A stretch of 64,000 nucleotides of DNA from Trachythela sp. YZ-2020 (taxonomy: Eukaryota; Cnidaria; Anthozoa; Malacalcyonacea; Clavulariidae), in the NCBI GenBank assembly GCA_016169945.1, contig JADLSH010000191.1, positions 833,501-897,500 on the forward strand, read 5' to 3'. Below the pieces are notes generated by a model that made no database searches, had not been told where the DNA came from, and was given only the letters and a program-made list of their open reading frames with translations. This document shows, piece after piece, positions 34,340 through 46,519 of the stretch. The translations under genes were made by a program, and so were the position numbers. Position 1 is the first letter of the stretch. The number at the start of each line of letters is the position of its first letter.

Positions 34340-37300
34340 TCAAGCATCGCTAACCTTCCGTCGTCCATGACGCGCAAGATTAACAACTGGCGATGTAGTT
34401 TCCTCATTACCATCACGTGATGATCTTGACGACACTTTCCGATTATTCGGATCGGAACTCGAGCGACTACTTCGTACAGGTGTCGGAGACAACCAGTTTG
34501 GTGAACCAGCGTTCTCGGAATCGTGTGTAGCGACGGCGTTTACTGCCGCGGAGTTATGATGTGTTAGTGATGAGCTACTTGACGTTGTCGGAGTGGGAAA
34601 ACTCTGCGAATGTCGGGGTTGAAGATCAGGTTTATTTTTCTTACTTTGCATAAGACGTATTAGAATAGCTAGCTGATTTTCAACCCGAGTTAATTTTGAA
34701 TTAAGTTCACTTATATCTTCGTTTAATTGATTTCGAAGTTCGGCCACTTCAGTAGAATGCTGGTTTTCATAAACTGGGTTTTGATAAAAGCCTACATTGG
34801 CTTCCTCGGTCCCAAGGTCTAAAGGTAACTCGATCTCAGGTTCAACAGGTAACTCGGTCCTAGGCTCTAAAGGTAACTCTTCTTCGCGCGGTTCTTCTTC
34901 GTCTTCCTCACATATGACTGTAGTTGAGATCCGATCAGGTCGTTTCCAGGTCTTCGCTCGGCCAACCAAACCGGAAGTGTCATTGTTTGGAGTGTTCATA
35001 TTCACGTCGCCATTTACCCAAGATTCCAGATCAATCGTCTGGTTTAGTTCTTGGACTAAACTGAGCCTGCGGCCATGTCCAGCGGAGGGATTCATAAGTC
35101 GCATGGTTCTATTTGGAAGTGGGAACGAGGTTTGGTTGTTTTCAATCGAGCTTGTACCCTGAGGTAGTACAGATGACTCCTTATGTCTGTTGACCTGAGT
35201 TAGGAAATAAAGAAGAGGTCTTGATTTAATTAAAGGACATTGGCAACGAAAATTTTTATTGCCTATATCTTTCAGGCTTACCTACGGAATACTTAATTTC
35301 GTATTTTCGCTTGTCTACTGCATTTAGTTCTTGAGAAAATTATGAAAAATCGGGGCAGTTGTCCCGATTTTGAAAAATGATATGCTAATTTATGCATTTG
35401 AATACATTTTTTTGATGACGTCGGGTGCAGGGTTCCGCAAATATAATAATAATAGATATATCGTGCATTTAACGCGTGAGAACATTTTGTCAAAAAAAAA
35501 ACAGACTTAGCATTAAATAATTTAAATAATTGTAGTACCACTTGTTTAGTGATACTTGTTTCATATTTGTTTCTTGATTGTATTTGTAATAATATAATTC
35601 CAAAATTTCATATTTTTACAAACATATAAATATATATTATAAATAATATTTTTGTTGAACGCAAACGCATAATGACACCAAAAGGTCATTGACCCCAAAG
35701 ATAATTTTTTCAAGATGGCGGCCGATGAGCAACTTTACTTTTTATTATTTCAAAACAAAAAAAATTGGTTCAGAAGGGTAACATTTCTATAGTTGTGTGA
35801 TCCACTAATTTAATAAAAATTTAAAATAAGCCACTAAAAATTTTTGTCCTTAAGCGTGTTCTTGATTGTGATGAAAAATATTGTGAAAGAAATATTGTTG
35901 AAGAAACATTGTTGAAGAAACATTGTTGAAGAAACATTGTTGAAGAAACATTGTTGAAGAAACATTGTTGAAGAAACATTGTTGAAGAAACATTGTTGAA
36001 GAAACATTGTTGAAGAAACATTGTTGAAGAAACATTGTTGAAGAAACGTCGTTGAAGAAACGTCGTTGAAGAAACATTGTTGAAGAAACATTGTTGAAGA
36101 AACATTATTGAAGAAACATTGTTGAAGAAACATTGTTGAAGAAACATTGTTGAAGAAACATTGTTGAAGAAACATTGTTGAAGAAACATTGTTGAAGAAA
36201 CATTGTTGAAGAAACATTGTTGAAGAAACATTGTTGAAGAAACATTGTTGAAGAAACATTGTTGAAGAAACATTGTTGAAGAAACATTGTTGAAGAAACA
36301 TTGTTGAAGAAACATTGTTGAAGAAACATTGTTGAAGAAACATTGTTGAAGAAACATTGTTGAAGAAACATTGTTGAAGAAACATTGCTTCCTAGTCATG
36401 ATTCCCGAAGGTGGGAAAAACCAGGAAACATTTTTCCGAACAACAACCACACTTGGAAAACAAAACAGGTTTCTGAATTTGCAACAATGTTTTTCTAGGC
36501 TGGGCAAACGGGGAAGGATTCGAGAGGTGTTGAACGTCGGCCGCTCGTCAACTTGAAGAATATACGTAGAAGATCCCGACGTTTCGAAGGAAGGCTTAAA
36601 AAGCGTGCGAGCTAGTTGAGCGATGGACCTTGATTGGAGCTTGCTCTGTTGTTTAACTCCGCGTATGATATTGTACGAAAGCGTATTAAAACTAAAACTA
36701 AAACTAAAACCTTCGCAATCGAAACGACGGAACACACTGCGTACATTTTTCAACCTGACGAACAAGGGTTTTCAAAAATACAACATACCTGGTCACGTAA
36801 ATTGAATGTAAGCTTAAGTTTACTTGAGAACTCGACGCCAGATTCTGGATACGACATCAACACATCTCTCAAATCATTCCTATCAATACAGTGTATATCA
36901 CTATAGGTCAGTGCATACACGTCAGCAATAGATTTCCCGACAGTCACTTCGTTACACACGTCATCACCAAACACGTCATCTTGACCTGAAATTAAGTAGA
37001 GACAAAATTATTAGTTTGCTTAGTTTGCTTGTACAAGCTTTTAAAGCTCAGAAAAATTCCTGAGTCAAATACCGAGAAACCCCACAATGTAATCCATGTG
37101 CCTTTCAACCGCTGGGACCAAGGTTCGATTCCTTCAATATCTTCGTCTGATTGTAATTTCATCTCAGTCGCATGTGAGAAGAGTGCTTCCTGTTTCACTC
37201 CACCAAACACCACAAGTTTTCTTAGGGGTACTGCGCTTTCCTTCTGTAGTAACACTGTAAGTGATGACTCTTACTGGACCTCTAGAGAGAACTGATAGAG

Positions 37301-40300
37301 CTATCCAGTACAAATAAAGTTAGAGTAGTTAAGTTTACCTAACAATCCAACGACTTGACCATCTTGCTTCACTTCAAATGAACCATGGCTAATGAAATAT
37401 AAAACATCCAAGCCTTCTCCTTCGTGTACCACGCGATCCCCTGGTGCCACATGACATATACAGAAATTTCTTGCTATAGTGCGCATGACACCCATGGGCA
37501 TTGAGCTGAACGCTGGATTGTTGTACAGTACCTTCCGATTCAGGTGAATGCAAATATCGGATTGCAGGTCTTTAGGACATTGCTTCAATACCTACAATGA
37601 GATAAATATGGGTCAATATTCGAATTTATACCGAAAAGAGGTCGTGGTTTGTCAGAAGCTTGTAATTTTTTTTCCACGGTAGCTTATTGTAAAATACTAC
37701 CTACATTAGACCACCACGTTTGAGCTGACAATATACCTACCTCATCCGTGTCGACGCCTTTAGTTAACGCCCAGGTCGACATGAAATAATCCAGGATTCT
37801 TGCCGAAAGTTCATCAGGAACTCGATAAAGTTTTTCAAAACATCTTATGTTATCCAGAAGTGAGTGATATTTCTCTGACTTCTTTTGAGCTTGTTGAACA
37901 ATGGCGGTGACTTGACCAAAGATCACGGCGTAACCAAGTGCTGGGAAAATAAGAAAAATACGTTATAAGGCGTACTGGTGGTACACTAATTCACACAAAT
38001 TCCAGTTTAACTCTACGACACAACACAACACAACACGACACAACACAACACAACACAACACAACACATACCTCCAACAATCATAAAAATACTGCCAAATA
38101 TTTTCTCAGCAGTCGTATTTGGCGATATATTTCCAAAACCAATTGTGGTTAAACTCGTCAAGCAATAGTACAACGACGACACATAGAGCGATGCCAAGGT
38201 AGGCAAGACTGGGTCGCCAGTTCCGGTTGTATTGAATGGTTGGTTAGTAAGCTTTGCCATGGTGGCAACCCATCCTACTTCATGGAAATCGTCATAGCGG
38301 GATGCAATAAAGTAGAATGCGCACGCCATAAGGTGAGCACAGAGTAGGAAGGCGACCAAACAGAGGATTAGAGTTATGAAACCATAGTTGATGAATTGGT
38401 CCAGTTTACGGAACACACGACCCACACGAAGTAGACGAATACATTTGAAGATACTTATCAGATTCACGAAAACCTAAACGAAAGATTTTTATTTATTTTA
38501 TTGGTTTATAATAATCTATTCATCATCATCATCAATCACTTTTATTTCAAAAGAAACACGCTAGCCTCACACAACTATAAGCTGATTTACAGGAGGGGCG
38601 TGTTATATATACAAAAATACACATATACATTAATAAAATAATATTTTAATACAATGTGCTACTTTGGAACCCGACCAAAAATATGTATCTATACAGGTTT
38701 CACTAAGCACTATCGTACAGCAGATGGTAGTCAAGTTGCAATTATCAGAGTAAGAAAACATTATAAATTATTTTCATTATACGTAGTTATATTGTATTTG
38801 GAGGCAAATAGATAGAGCCGAGAGCTGCAGTTTAATTTGCTTGCTCCTAAAAATGTCAACATTTCTGAAGTTCATCACCATCTGCTGCCCTTTAAGCCCC
38901 GTACAGACGAGCAAGTTTTCCTTGAAAACTTTTATTTGCCTGTGTGTACGGCAAAAAAATGACAAGTTTTCCTTGACAAGGAGCCTTGTTCAAAAGCTAG
39001 TCATGCCAGCTTTCGAACAAGGAAAATTGTTCGTGTGTACGGCCGACAAGGAAAACTTGACAAGGAAATGCGCAGTACGACACTGCACACTTATTTTCGA
39101 TCTAGTTGAGCGGCCATTGCCACTATAAACATGAAGTATTCACTCGTGTCGTTTATACACGGGCTCGTAAAACTTGTCAAGGAAAAATTGATCGAAAAGA
39201 CTTGTTTGCCGTACACACGAACAAGTAAACTCGACAAGGAACTTGTCAAAGAAAACTTGCTCGTCTGTACGGGGCTTTAATGCCTTTAACTTACTGAAAC
39301 GCATCAATACTTCAAAAATCTACAACTCACCGTGTTATTACTGCCAACATATGACAACAACCCATACGGCAAAGAGGTGACCAAATCAAGCACAAACCAT
39401 GTTCTGAGATAATAACGTCGTATTTGCTTGAGCTCCGTAATCACTTCGCCATCCTCACCGACATAGGAGGTATGGAAATTTAGCACAATATCCGCGAAGA
39501 AAAACACATCCACCAGAACGTCAATGACGGTCATCGGAACGGACTGGTAATCGAAGCAGAACGCAAAAGGTACTGCGGAAGCGGTGTACAATATGAATAG
39601 CAAGACGAACCAGTCCCAGATCACTTTACGAATGCTGTAATGAAGTATCACCCATTTCGGAGGTTTGGGGATTTGTTGCTTGTACTGTGGGATGAGATCT
39701 GAGTTTTGGACACGTAGCTAAATAGAGAGATATTTACTTAAGGATCTTTTTCATTACAAATTTGAATTGAAAGGTTCAATGTACAGGACTTCGGGGTTGG
39801 AATCCGGGGTTCGAATCCTGCAATATGCAGTTGTCTGATTATAATTTCGCGTCAGTCCCATGTGAGAAGATTGCTTTGAGTTTGACTGTTCCAAACATCG
39901 CAGGTTTTCGTCAGTTTCTCTATGTTCCTGCTGTAGAAAGGCTGGACCAATATAAGGGGACGATCCTTACCGGACCTCTAGGAAGAACGGCTTAGAACTG
40001 ATGATAGAGCTATCCAGTATAAACAAAGTTAGTTTGGTGTACCTGAGCAATACGAATCTTGTTCTTTTCTTCTTTCGTTTTAGAAAATGCCACAACAAAT
40101 GCGTTACGATCTTTCGTTTTGATTGTTCGCTTTAATCTCACCCACTTTTGAGCAGCGTCTGTAAGTTATAACAATAATGATACTGTTAATATCTAGCATT
40201 GACATTTTTTTATTTCTTATTCATCAAAAAAGCTCACCATTTTCAACAATGGGATCTTTAAATTCCGAGATGTTTCTGACAGTGACCAGAAACAGGACAA

Positions 40301-43300
40301 CAACATTTCCCTCGTTTTCAATTGGAGCCACGTGGAACAAATACCACACGGGCGTACCTACACCAAGTATAAACACAAATATTAGATATGCACTAACTTT
40401 ATTTATACTGGATAGCTCTATCAGTTCTGAACTGTTCTCCCAGTAATGGACATCGCTTATTGGTCCAGTGTTACTACAAGAGGAAACCGGAGTCACCAGG
40501 GATGGATCCAGCATGATCTGATAGAGTCAAACTGGAAGCACTCTTCTCATCTGCAACTGAGGAAAAATAATAATCAGATTCATACATATTCATACATTAT
40601 TCAGCTCGCTCCCCGTTGGGGGTTTTCAGTGACCGATTACATAAAGTATCTCGCTTACCTATATTATGTACGTGGCCTACATTATCTATTTTTACAACAA
40701 TTGTGATATTACTTGCCTAATCTGTATATCCTAACCCACCCAGTCAACTTTCCTGTGGGAGGAAACCCCAGTGCCTGGAAAACCTGCAGACTTTCGACAG
40801 AGCGTTGACTTCACTCTTTTCACACGAGTGTGATGAGTAAAGTCCTCAGCGAGAATCGAAGTCAAGACTCAGAGGTGAAAGGCGTTTGCTCTGACGACTG
40901 CGAACACCTCGCTCACATGGTTAAAAATGTTTTGGACACCAGTTTATACAAGAGACTTAAGCCCCCCCCCCTGGACACGACATTACTAGGCCTTACCGTC
41001 TTTCTTGTTTCCAATGAACTCAACCTGACAGGAAGACTTCATACGTAGCGCTGTCTGGATACTTTCTGTGACGTCTTTCTTCACAGAAGATCCATAGAGA
41101 AATTTTCCATCACAACTGTACTTCTTCATCACATCAGATCTCTTGAATCCTGTCATTTCCGAGAAACCACTGCTACAATACACCACGGGATAGTCTGCAA
41201 TCTCAGCACTGCCCACCATGAAACTCTCATCTGAAATGGAAAGAACAGAATATAAGTTATGTCATTCGTTACTACAGCATTTTAAACTAAATGAAACTTT
41301 ATTTATACTGCAGGATAGTTTTGTGAGTTCTAAACTGTTCTCTCTAGAGGTCCAGTAAGGGTCATCTCCTATTTGGTACAGTGTTATTACAGGAGGAAAC
41401 CTAAACTAAACTAACTTTATTTATACTGGATAGCTCTATCAGTTCTAAACTGTTCTCCTTAGTGGTCCAGTAAGGGTCATCTCTTATTGGTTCAGTGTTC
41501 TTACAGGAGGAAACCGGGAACTTTGGTACAGTCAAAGTGGAAGCACTCCTCTCGCATGCGACTGAAGTGAAATTATGATCAGACAACAGCATAGTCACAG
41601 AGATGAAAGGCGCATGCGCTAACCACTGTGCTTGGTTTGTGATATTACATTGAACATGTTGATTTAGAATTTCAAAGACCCAGTGAGCTCTATAAATAAC
41701 TGGAATACTAGATTCCGCCGTGCTTATTCTAATGAGATGCAAATACTGAACTAAATTGTGGGTCGATGATTGAAAATATGTTTTCGTTACTAAGAGTGAC
41801 ATCAAATTCCGTTTCCTGACGCACTTTGTCATTTTTTTTATAAACGGCTGACAATATTTGGGATTAAAATAGTTCACACTGCAGAGGGAAACAAATAGGA
41901 ATATTTTGACAAGTAATTTTAATCTTTTTCAACTATACTTCAGACTCAAACCACCGCAACTTATGGTAGAATCAACACTGCACGGAACCCCATGTTTTAA
42001 ATTTCTAAATGCTATACAACGGAGTACAAAGAACACATATAGAGATAATAAAAAGCAAAAGATCATATGATATATAAAATTTTATATAATAGGTGCTATA
42101 CTTGTATTAAAAATAAGGATTACAGCTTTTATTAATCTTATTGAAAATTAAGCTCTTTTCATAAAACAATTGCATATCACAAAAGCTTTATTAGTTTATA
42201 ATTTTCAATCAAGAATGTTTTTCAACAAAATATTTTATCTACGCCATGTGTATTTCATGTAGAGCCGTGATCAAAATGAGAAAATATAGAATAATTTGCC
42301 CTCATGTGATCTCACGCCAACACGAGAGCTACACGAGAGTTGATAATAAAATATTATATAACGACTATATAGTGCATGCATGGATCCCCAATTTTATAAA
42401 CAGAATACGACATTATTTGTTAAGAGTAAGGATTATGCCTTATATGGCTATGGCTATATGCTATATATAGTACTTGAAAGCTCAACAGGCAAATAAAAAA
42501 TTCTCTTTTGCACAGTGTCGGAGGAAATTAATTTTCGTGACTAATAAACATTTTATCAATTCGCTCGTTCGTATCTCTAAATCTATACAATTTAGGATCT
42601 TCCAAAAACAGCATTTACATGACTAAATAAACATGTATAGTTATATTTCTCAATTTTTTATTAAGCAATACACACTAAAAAACATCCATGTTATTAAGCC
42701 TCGATAAAAACTAATAAAACGTCCTGCGAATTGACGCCTACACTACAGTCATACATTTTTCAAATGATAAACAGTTGAAAAATGAAACAAAAAAAGGGAG
42801 GAACAGAGTAAAGTAGACAATGGGGAGAACTATACTCGATATAGGTGGCTAGTTCTGGAATATTTATACTAAAACTGATATATGGCATGTATAAAAAGAG
42901 GAATTTTGTAGAAAATATTGTTTGAAAATTACGATGCTAAGCAACAGCTCAGTAATGATGGCATGAGCTACATTAAGAAGAGGATAAACACACATGTACG
43001 TTTGCTTGTTTTATGTAAACAGAATAATGAAAAGTGAGAAATTAAATTTCTTTGAACCTAAATTTATTCGAACAAGCTTATCTGTCTAAACGCCTGCAAC
43101 AACGCCTATAAACAGTTCAAATAAGAATATTGTGATTTAGGGAGTTGATTGTTTCAGTGTTCAATTTCTATGCGTTTAGGCTATATATGCAAAATTTCAT
43201 TGCCGAATAAATTCTCGATGCACAATAATATTTATACAACCGTGGAGATTAAATTAAAGCTCCTCTTGCGATTGGTTATTGGAATATTGCACGTGCATGC

Positions 43301-45721
43301 AAGACTATATGAACCCGTTTCGATGGCTGCGCATGCGCGTACGATAGAAGTTGGGGTGTGGGAGGCAGAGTGATCAATGCATGTGCCTATAACTATAATT
43401 ATGACTGCAGCCTTTCACTTCTCACTACTTGTTTAGATTCCTGCAATATCGTCCTTGGATACCTACACGGGATCGTCTACTCTATTTCAAAAGCTGATCA
43501 AAGGATGGGTGGGCCATGAGGGTGCACCCTCCCCCCAGTCTTCAGCAACCCATCCCATGCATGTAGTGGTTACCAAAATTTACATGATTTATGGGACTTG
43601 AACGGCAGCTGTGCAGGAAGTGGAGCAACGTTGCAGCCCTTGGGAAACACCCCCCCCCCCCCAGACGAGCTTAACTATTATCCGCCATGGATTTCGAAAA
43701 ATCTCATCACATAGTAAAAAGTATTAGGATTGATGAGATAATCTTGAAATAGAATTCATTTTCTAAATGTCTGAAACCATACGTATATATATAGTTGTCT
43801 ACCACAAATATTGAGGCATATACATGCAGGCTTAAACTATATATTAGCACAAAACTCTATTCAGAACGAAGCCGAAGGAAAATTGAAAGAACTAGTTTCG
43901 TGTGTCCTGTATTAAATGGTTGCGTGAACGCTTAAGACTTTAGAACAATAATAATAGGTTATTGTTGAAAGTAATACATAATGCATAGTAGTGTACATAA
44001 AGTATTTCTATTGCATCTGCGAGAGTTTTAAGACAAGTTGCAGTGCACACAGCAATTTGACTGCATGTATGCATGACTCAATTCAAACAACAGTTAACAT
44101 TCGATGATTTAGTGATGACATTACCTTATCCGGTTGTCAGTCTAAACTTGTATACGCTAAATGGGAACGCTGAATAAACTATCATATACTGTATACATAT
44201 GTTCTGATCTCGAACTCGTCAATTTGTGCATTTTAGACTCCGCATGAATAATAGATCAAAAAGCACTTCCACTTATAACGTTAACAGGTATTTCTAGAAG
44301 ATAGGAAAAAGACAGCCTCTTGGCTAAATTATAAGGATTTGATGAAAATATCAATCGAATTTCGAGAATTTCAACATTGGACAATCTAAATTAATACATA
44401 TATACTTCAATGACAGTTTCCTTTTAAAACCGCCAATCCTGATGCGACCGCGAAATTAGTTTTCATTCGCTAGACAAATAGCAAATAGACAAGATGGCTT
44501 TAAAAAACCAAGACGTCTCCACAAGAAATAAAGCCGTTATGCTTTACTTAATGACGGTCACTAATATTCCTGACTACTTAATAACAATTTTTCACCTTTC
44601 GCCTTCAAATTATCACCTTTCAAAGTCGGCTCGGCGACCTCTAATTTTGATGTTAAAAAATAATTTTCCATTAAGCACAACTTTCCGTAATGTTTTGACA
44701 TTTTAATTAAAGTCCAAATGTTTTAGCCAAGAGGCTACTAATTTGCACGCAAAATTCTTCTGTAGTTGAAGGCTTCTCAGGAATTTCATAACTCAAATAT
44801 ATACTTTTAAAACGTAGTTCAAATTTCGGAGGCGTTCGGACACAATATATTTAATATATTGTGGTTTATATTAAAAGCTGGTTTGCATGTAGAATGTAGT
44901 GTTGCAGACTAAAGCAAGCTTTTTATATATATTAGGTAAAATACAGGGAAGTATATATCACTCGGTTCCGCCTTTTATGAAATTGGTTTCCCAATATTAC
45001 CTCCTTTACCGAGCACATACTACTCTTAAGCAAAAAAAAACTTAACCAAACCTCCCTCGAAATACAATAGCGCATCATTTATGTATGACAAACAGACCTC
45101 CGAATTACAATGCCTTGTTACTGTAGTATATAACTATGCTATCTTTGGCCATGTTTTTACACTCAAAATTGTTTTATAAATCTAGTTAAGAATTTGTTCG
45201 CTACATCGATACCTGCACGCTGGGACGTGGTCTGATCAAATAATTATAATCTTTCATGATAATCTTTTACTCTTCTACCTCCGTACAATTACCTAACAGA
45301 AAAATCTATAACCTAAACAAAACTTTGGCTTGATTTTTCTTTTGTTAAAAAGACTTAGAGGCTGTCCCTTAACTAGAAAAATGTTTGTGCTGTCTCTCAG
45401 CACGCCGTTGGATAAATGTAACATTTATGCATTCATATACAAGTTGCTAAATGGCAAATCATATAATAACCCGTTATTTAACGCAAGGGCAGCGCGTAAT
45501 AGCGGAGATTTTTCAACAAAAGAGCATTCGAATGGGAAAACATGCATTTTAAAGCCTTTATAAGTAGCCGATAACGAATAGTAACAGTTATTAATTTTAA
45601 TACCGGTAGTTTGAATATACAGGTTAGGGTTGTGATACTTACGCAAACTGTCCGACCTGCGGATAACATCTTCAAGGAACGTATTTTGTGGCACAATCAG
45701 ACCCCGTCTTCCAATAGGCAT
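34340..45721 (-). CDS. EAG-family (KCNH) voltage-gated K+ channel C, 10 exons, 947 aa
   Basis: Tandem paralogue of channel B, same strand and just upstream of it. Exons: 45643-45721, 40997-41230, 40238-40357, 40043-40158, 39331-39717, 38071-38473, 37741-37940, 37339-37591, 36789-36985, 34340-35194; 2,844 nt, in frame. PAS-cap MPIGRRGLIVPQNTFLEDVI; PAS domain to about 143. S1 WDWFVLLFILYTAS; S2 contains ADIVLNFHTSYVG; S4 KCIRLLRVGRVFRKLDQ. Filter TIGFGN with GFG at 424-426 and an NTT sequon in the turret at 393. S6 YAVIFGQVTAI. C-linker and cNBHD about 446-663 with an F-N-L triplet at 658-660. Tail has proline-acidic 10-residue repeats (ELPLEPRTELPVEPE) at about 769-793 and a coiled coil at 812-849. 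Exons 3, 6, 7, 8 and 9 have exactly the same lengths as in channel B, and all intron phases agree. Confidence 0.95.
35886..36390. repeat. 14-bp minisatellite, about 35 copies, intron 9 of channel C
   Basis: Unit GAAACATTGTTGAA, very homogeneous, with a few variants (ACGTCG near 36045-36065, ACATTATT near 36105). All three minus frames stay open because no stop occurs in the unit. It lies inside an intron and is not coding. Confidence 0.97.
37080..37325 (+). mobile_element. SINE-A copy in intron 8 of channel C
   Basis: GACCAAGGTTCGATTCCTTC (B-box-like), CAGTCGCATGTGAGAAGAGT, CACTCCACCAAACACCACAA and GATAGAGCTATCCAGTACAA. It is antisense to the gene and ends 14 bp from the exon 8 donor. Confidence 0.85.
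38021..38067. repeat. (CACAA)n microsatellite next to exon 6 of channel C
   Basis: About nine pentanucleotide copies ending 4 bp before the exon 6 border, so it starts just downstream of the 5' splice site on the minus strand. Confidence 0.9.
38520..38660 (-). mobile_element. Possible retroposon 3' tail in intron 5 of channel C
   Basis: A CATCAT run followed by CACTTTTATTTCAAAAG. On the minus strand this is AATAAA followed by a simple-repeat tail. Only the tail is visible and the family is unknown. Confidence 0.35.
38892..39280. mobile_element. MITE-like element, 389 bp, TTAA at both ends
   Basis: Terminal inverted repeats of about 26 bp: GCCCCGTACAGACGAGCAAG on the left and CTTGCTCGTCTGTACGGGGC on the right. 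TTAA flanks both ends, as for TTAA-targeting superfamilies (piggyBac, Kolobok). Internal CAAGTTTTCCTTG-type motifs repeat in both orientations. No transposase. It lies in intron 5 of channel C, 50 bp from the exon 5 donor. Confidence 0.85.
39790..40032 (+). mobile_element. SINE-A copy in intron 4 of channel C
   Basis: CCGGGGTTCGAATCCTGCAA (good B-box), ATGCAGTTGTCTGATTATAA, and tail AGCTATCCAGTATAAACAAA. It ends 11 bp from the exon 4 donor. Confidence 0.85.
40391..40563 (-). mobile_element. SINE-A copy in intron 2 of channel C
   Basis: Plus-strand ATACTGGATAGCTCTATCAG, GGTCCAGTGTTACTAC, GAGGAAACCGGAGTCACCAG and GTCAAACTGGAAGCACTCTT are the reverse complement of the SINE-A body. The head is missing. 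A further, weaker fragment lies at 40735-40885. Confidence 0.8.
41285..41635 (-). mobile_element. SINE-A copies in intron 1 of channel C
   Basis: Two tail blocks in a row (near 41295 and 41405, each with TTTATTTATACTG) followed by AAACCGGGAACTTTGG, GAAGCACTCCTCTCGCATGC and a tRNA-like head fragment near 41600-41635 (GAAAGGCGCATGCGCTAACC). Confidence 0.8.
42010..45642. other. Rest of intron 1 of channel C
   Basis: AT-rich. A C tract lies at about 43650-43664 with a CT-rich patch at 43500-43550. Otherwise nothing recognisable: no exon, RNA gene or element with clear ends. Confidence 0.55.
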
Positions 45722-46519
45722 CTTCCGGTCTCGTGTGTCGCTGTTTGGTCGTCTTCTGGCTGTTAAACAAGAACGTATCTTTGCTTAAAATTAATGCGTG
45801 TTCCTTTGCCACAACAAAACATCTGTATGCAAGTCCTGTAATTAGGGATTCCGACACGCGCATGTGCAAGCCATAATGTTTGTGAATTTGTAAGTCTCTA
45901 TATAACACCTGCCATACGTTGCTAGAACACGCTCATTAGCGTTGAGAAACAAATTGTGCCTAAATTATATACTCATGTATAGGGGCGTGATAAATACTAC
46001 ATAGAGGAAACTGGGATTTTGGCGTACTGGTGGATCTCAGTAAAGAGTCATCCATATTTATTAACATTTTCACAAGCGAAAACAAACCAATGACCAATGT
46101 ACGCTTTAAAATGTCGATGATAGACCAAGCATCATTGTTTCTCTAGGCGGTCCAAAAGAGTATTCGCCGAACGTTTGTAAAAATGTTGACAATTATAGAT
46201 GACTCCTAAGCGTCACGGGGCAGATGAATGATGGTCAACTTCAAACGTTGACAGTGATAGGAGCAAGGGGTTTGGCTACATCTCTCATATATACATTGTT
46301 TCCCTCCCCCCGACCAATGTTGGATATAAGAGCACCGAAATAAGCAAGCCCGATATGAACATTGATGTGGGGACGGGGGGGGGTGCCTTTGCTCGACTCG
46401 AGCTATTGAGCAAACCCGATTGGTAGCGAGTTCTGTACATTTCAAGGGCACGAAACATTTTCTTGACGACTTAACGCTTGTATTGGAAGCATATGAAACA
46501 TGTGCAATAATGCGTCTCA

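Noticed and set aside
35821..36765. 314-codon minus frame
   Set aside because: Made of the 14-bp minisatellite inside an intron; open in all three minus frames by arithmetic.
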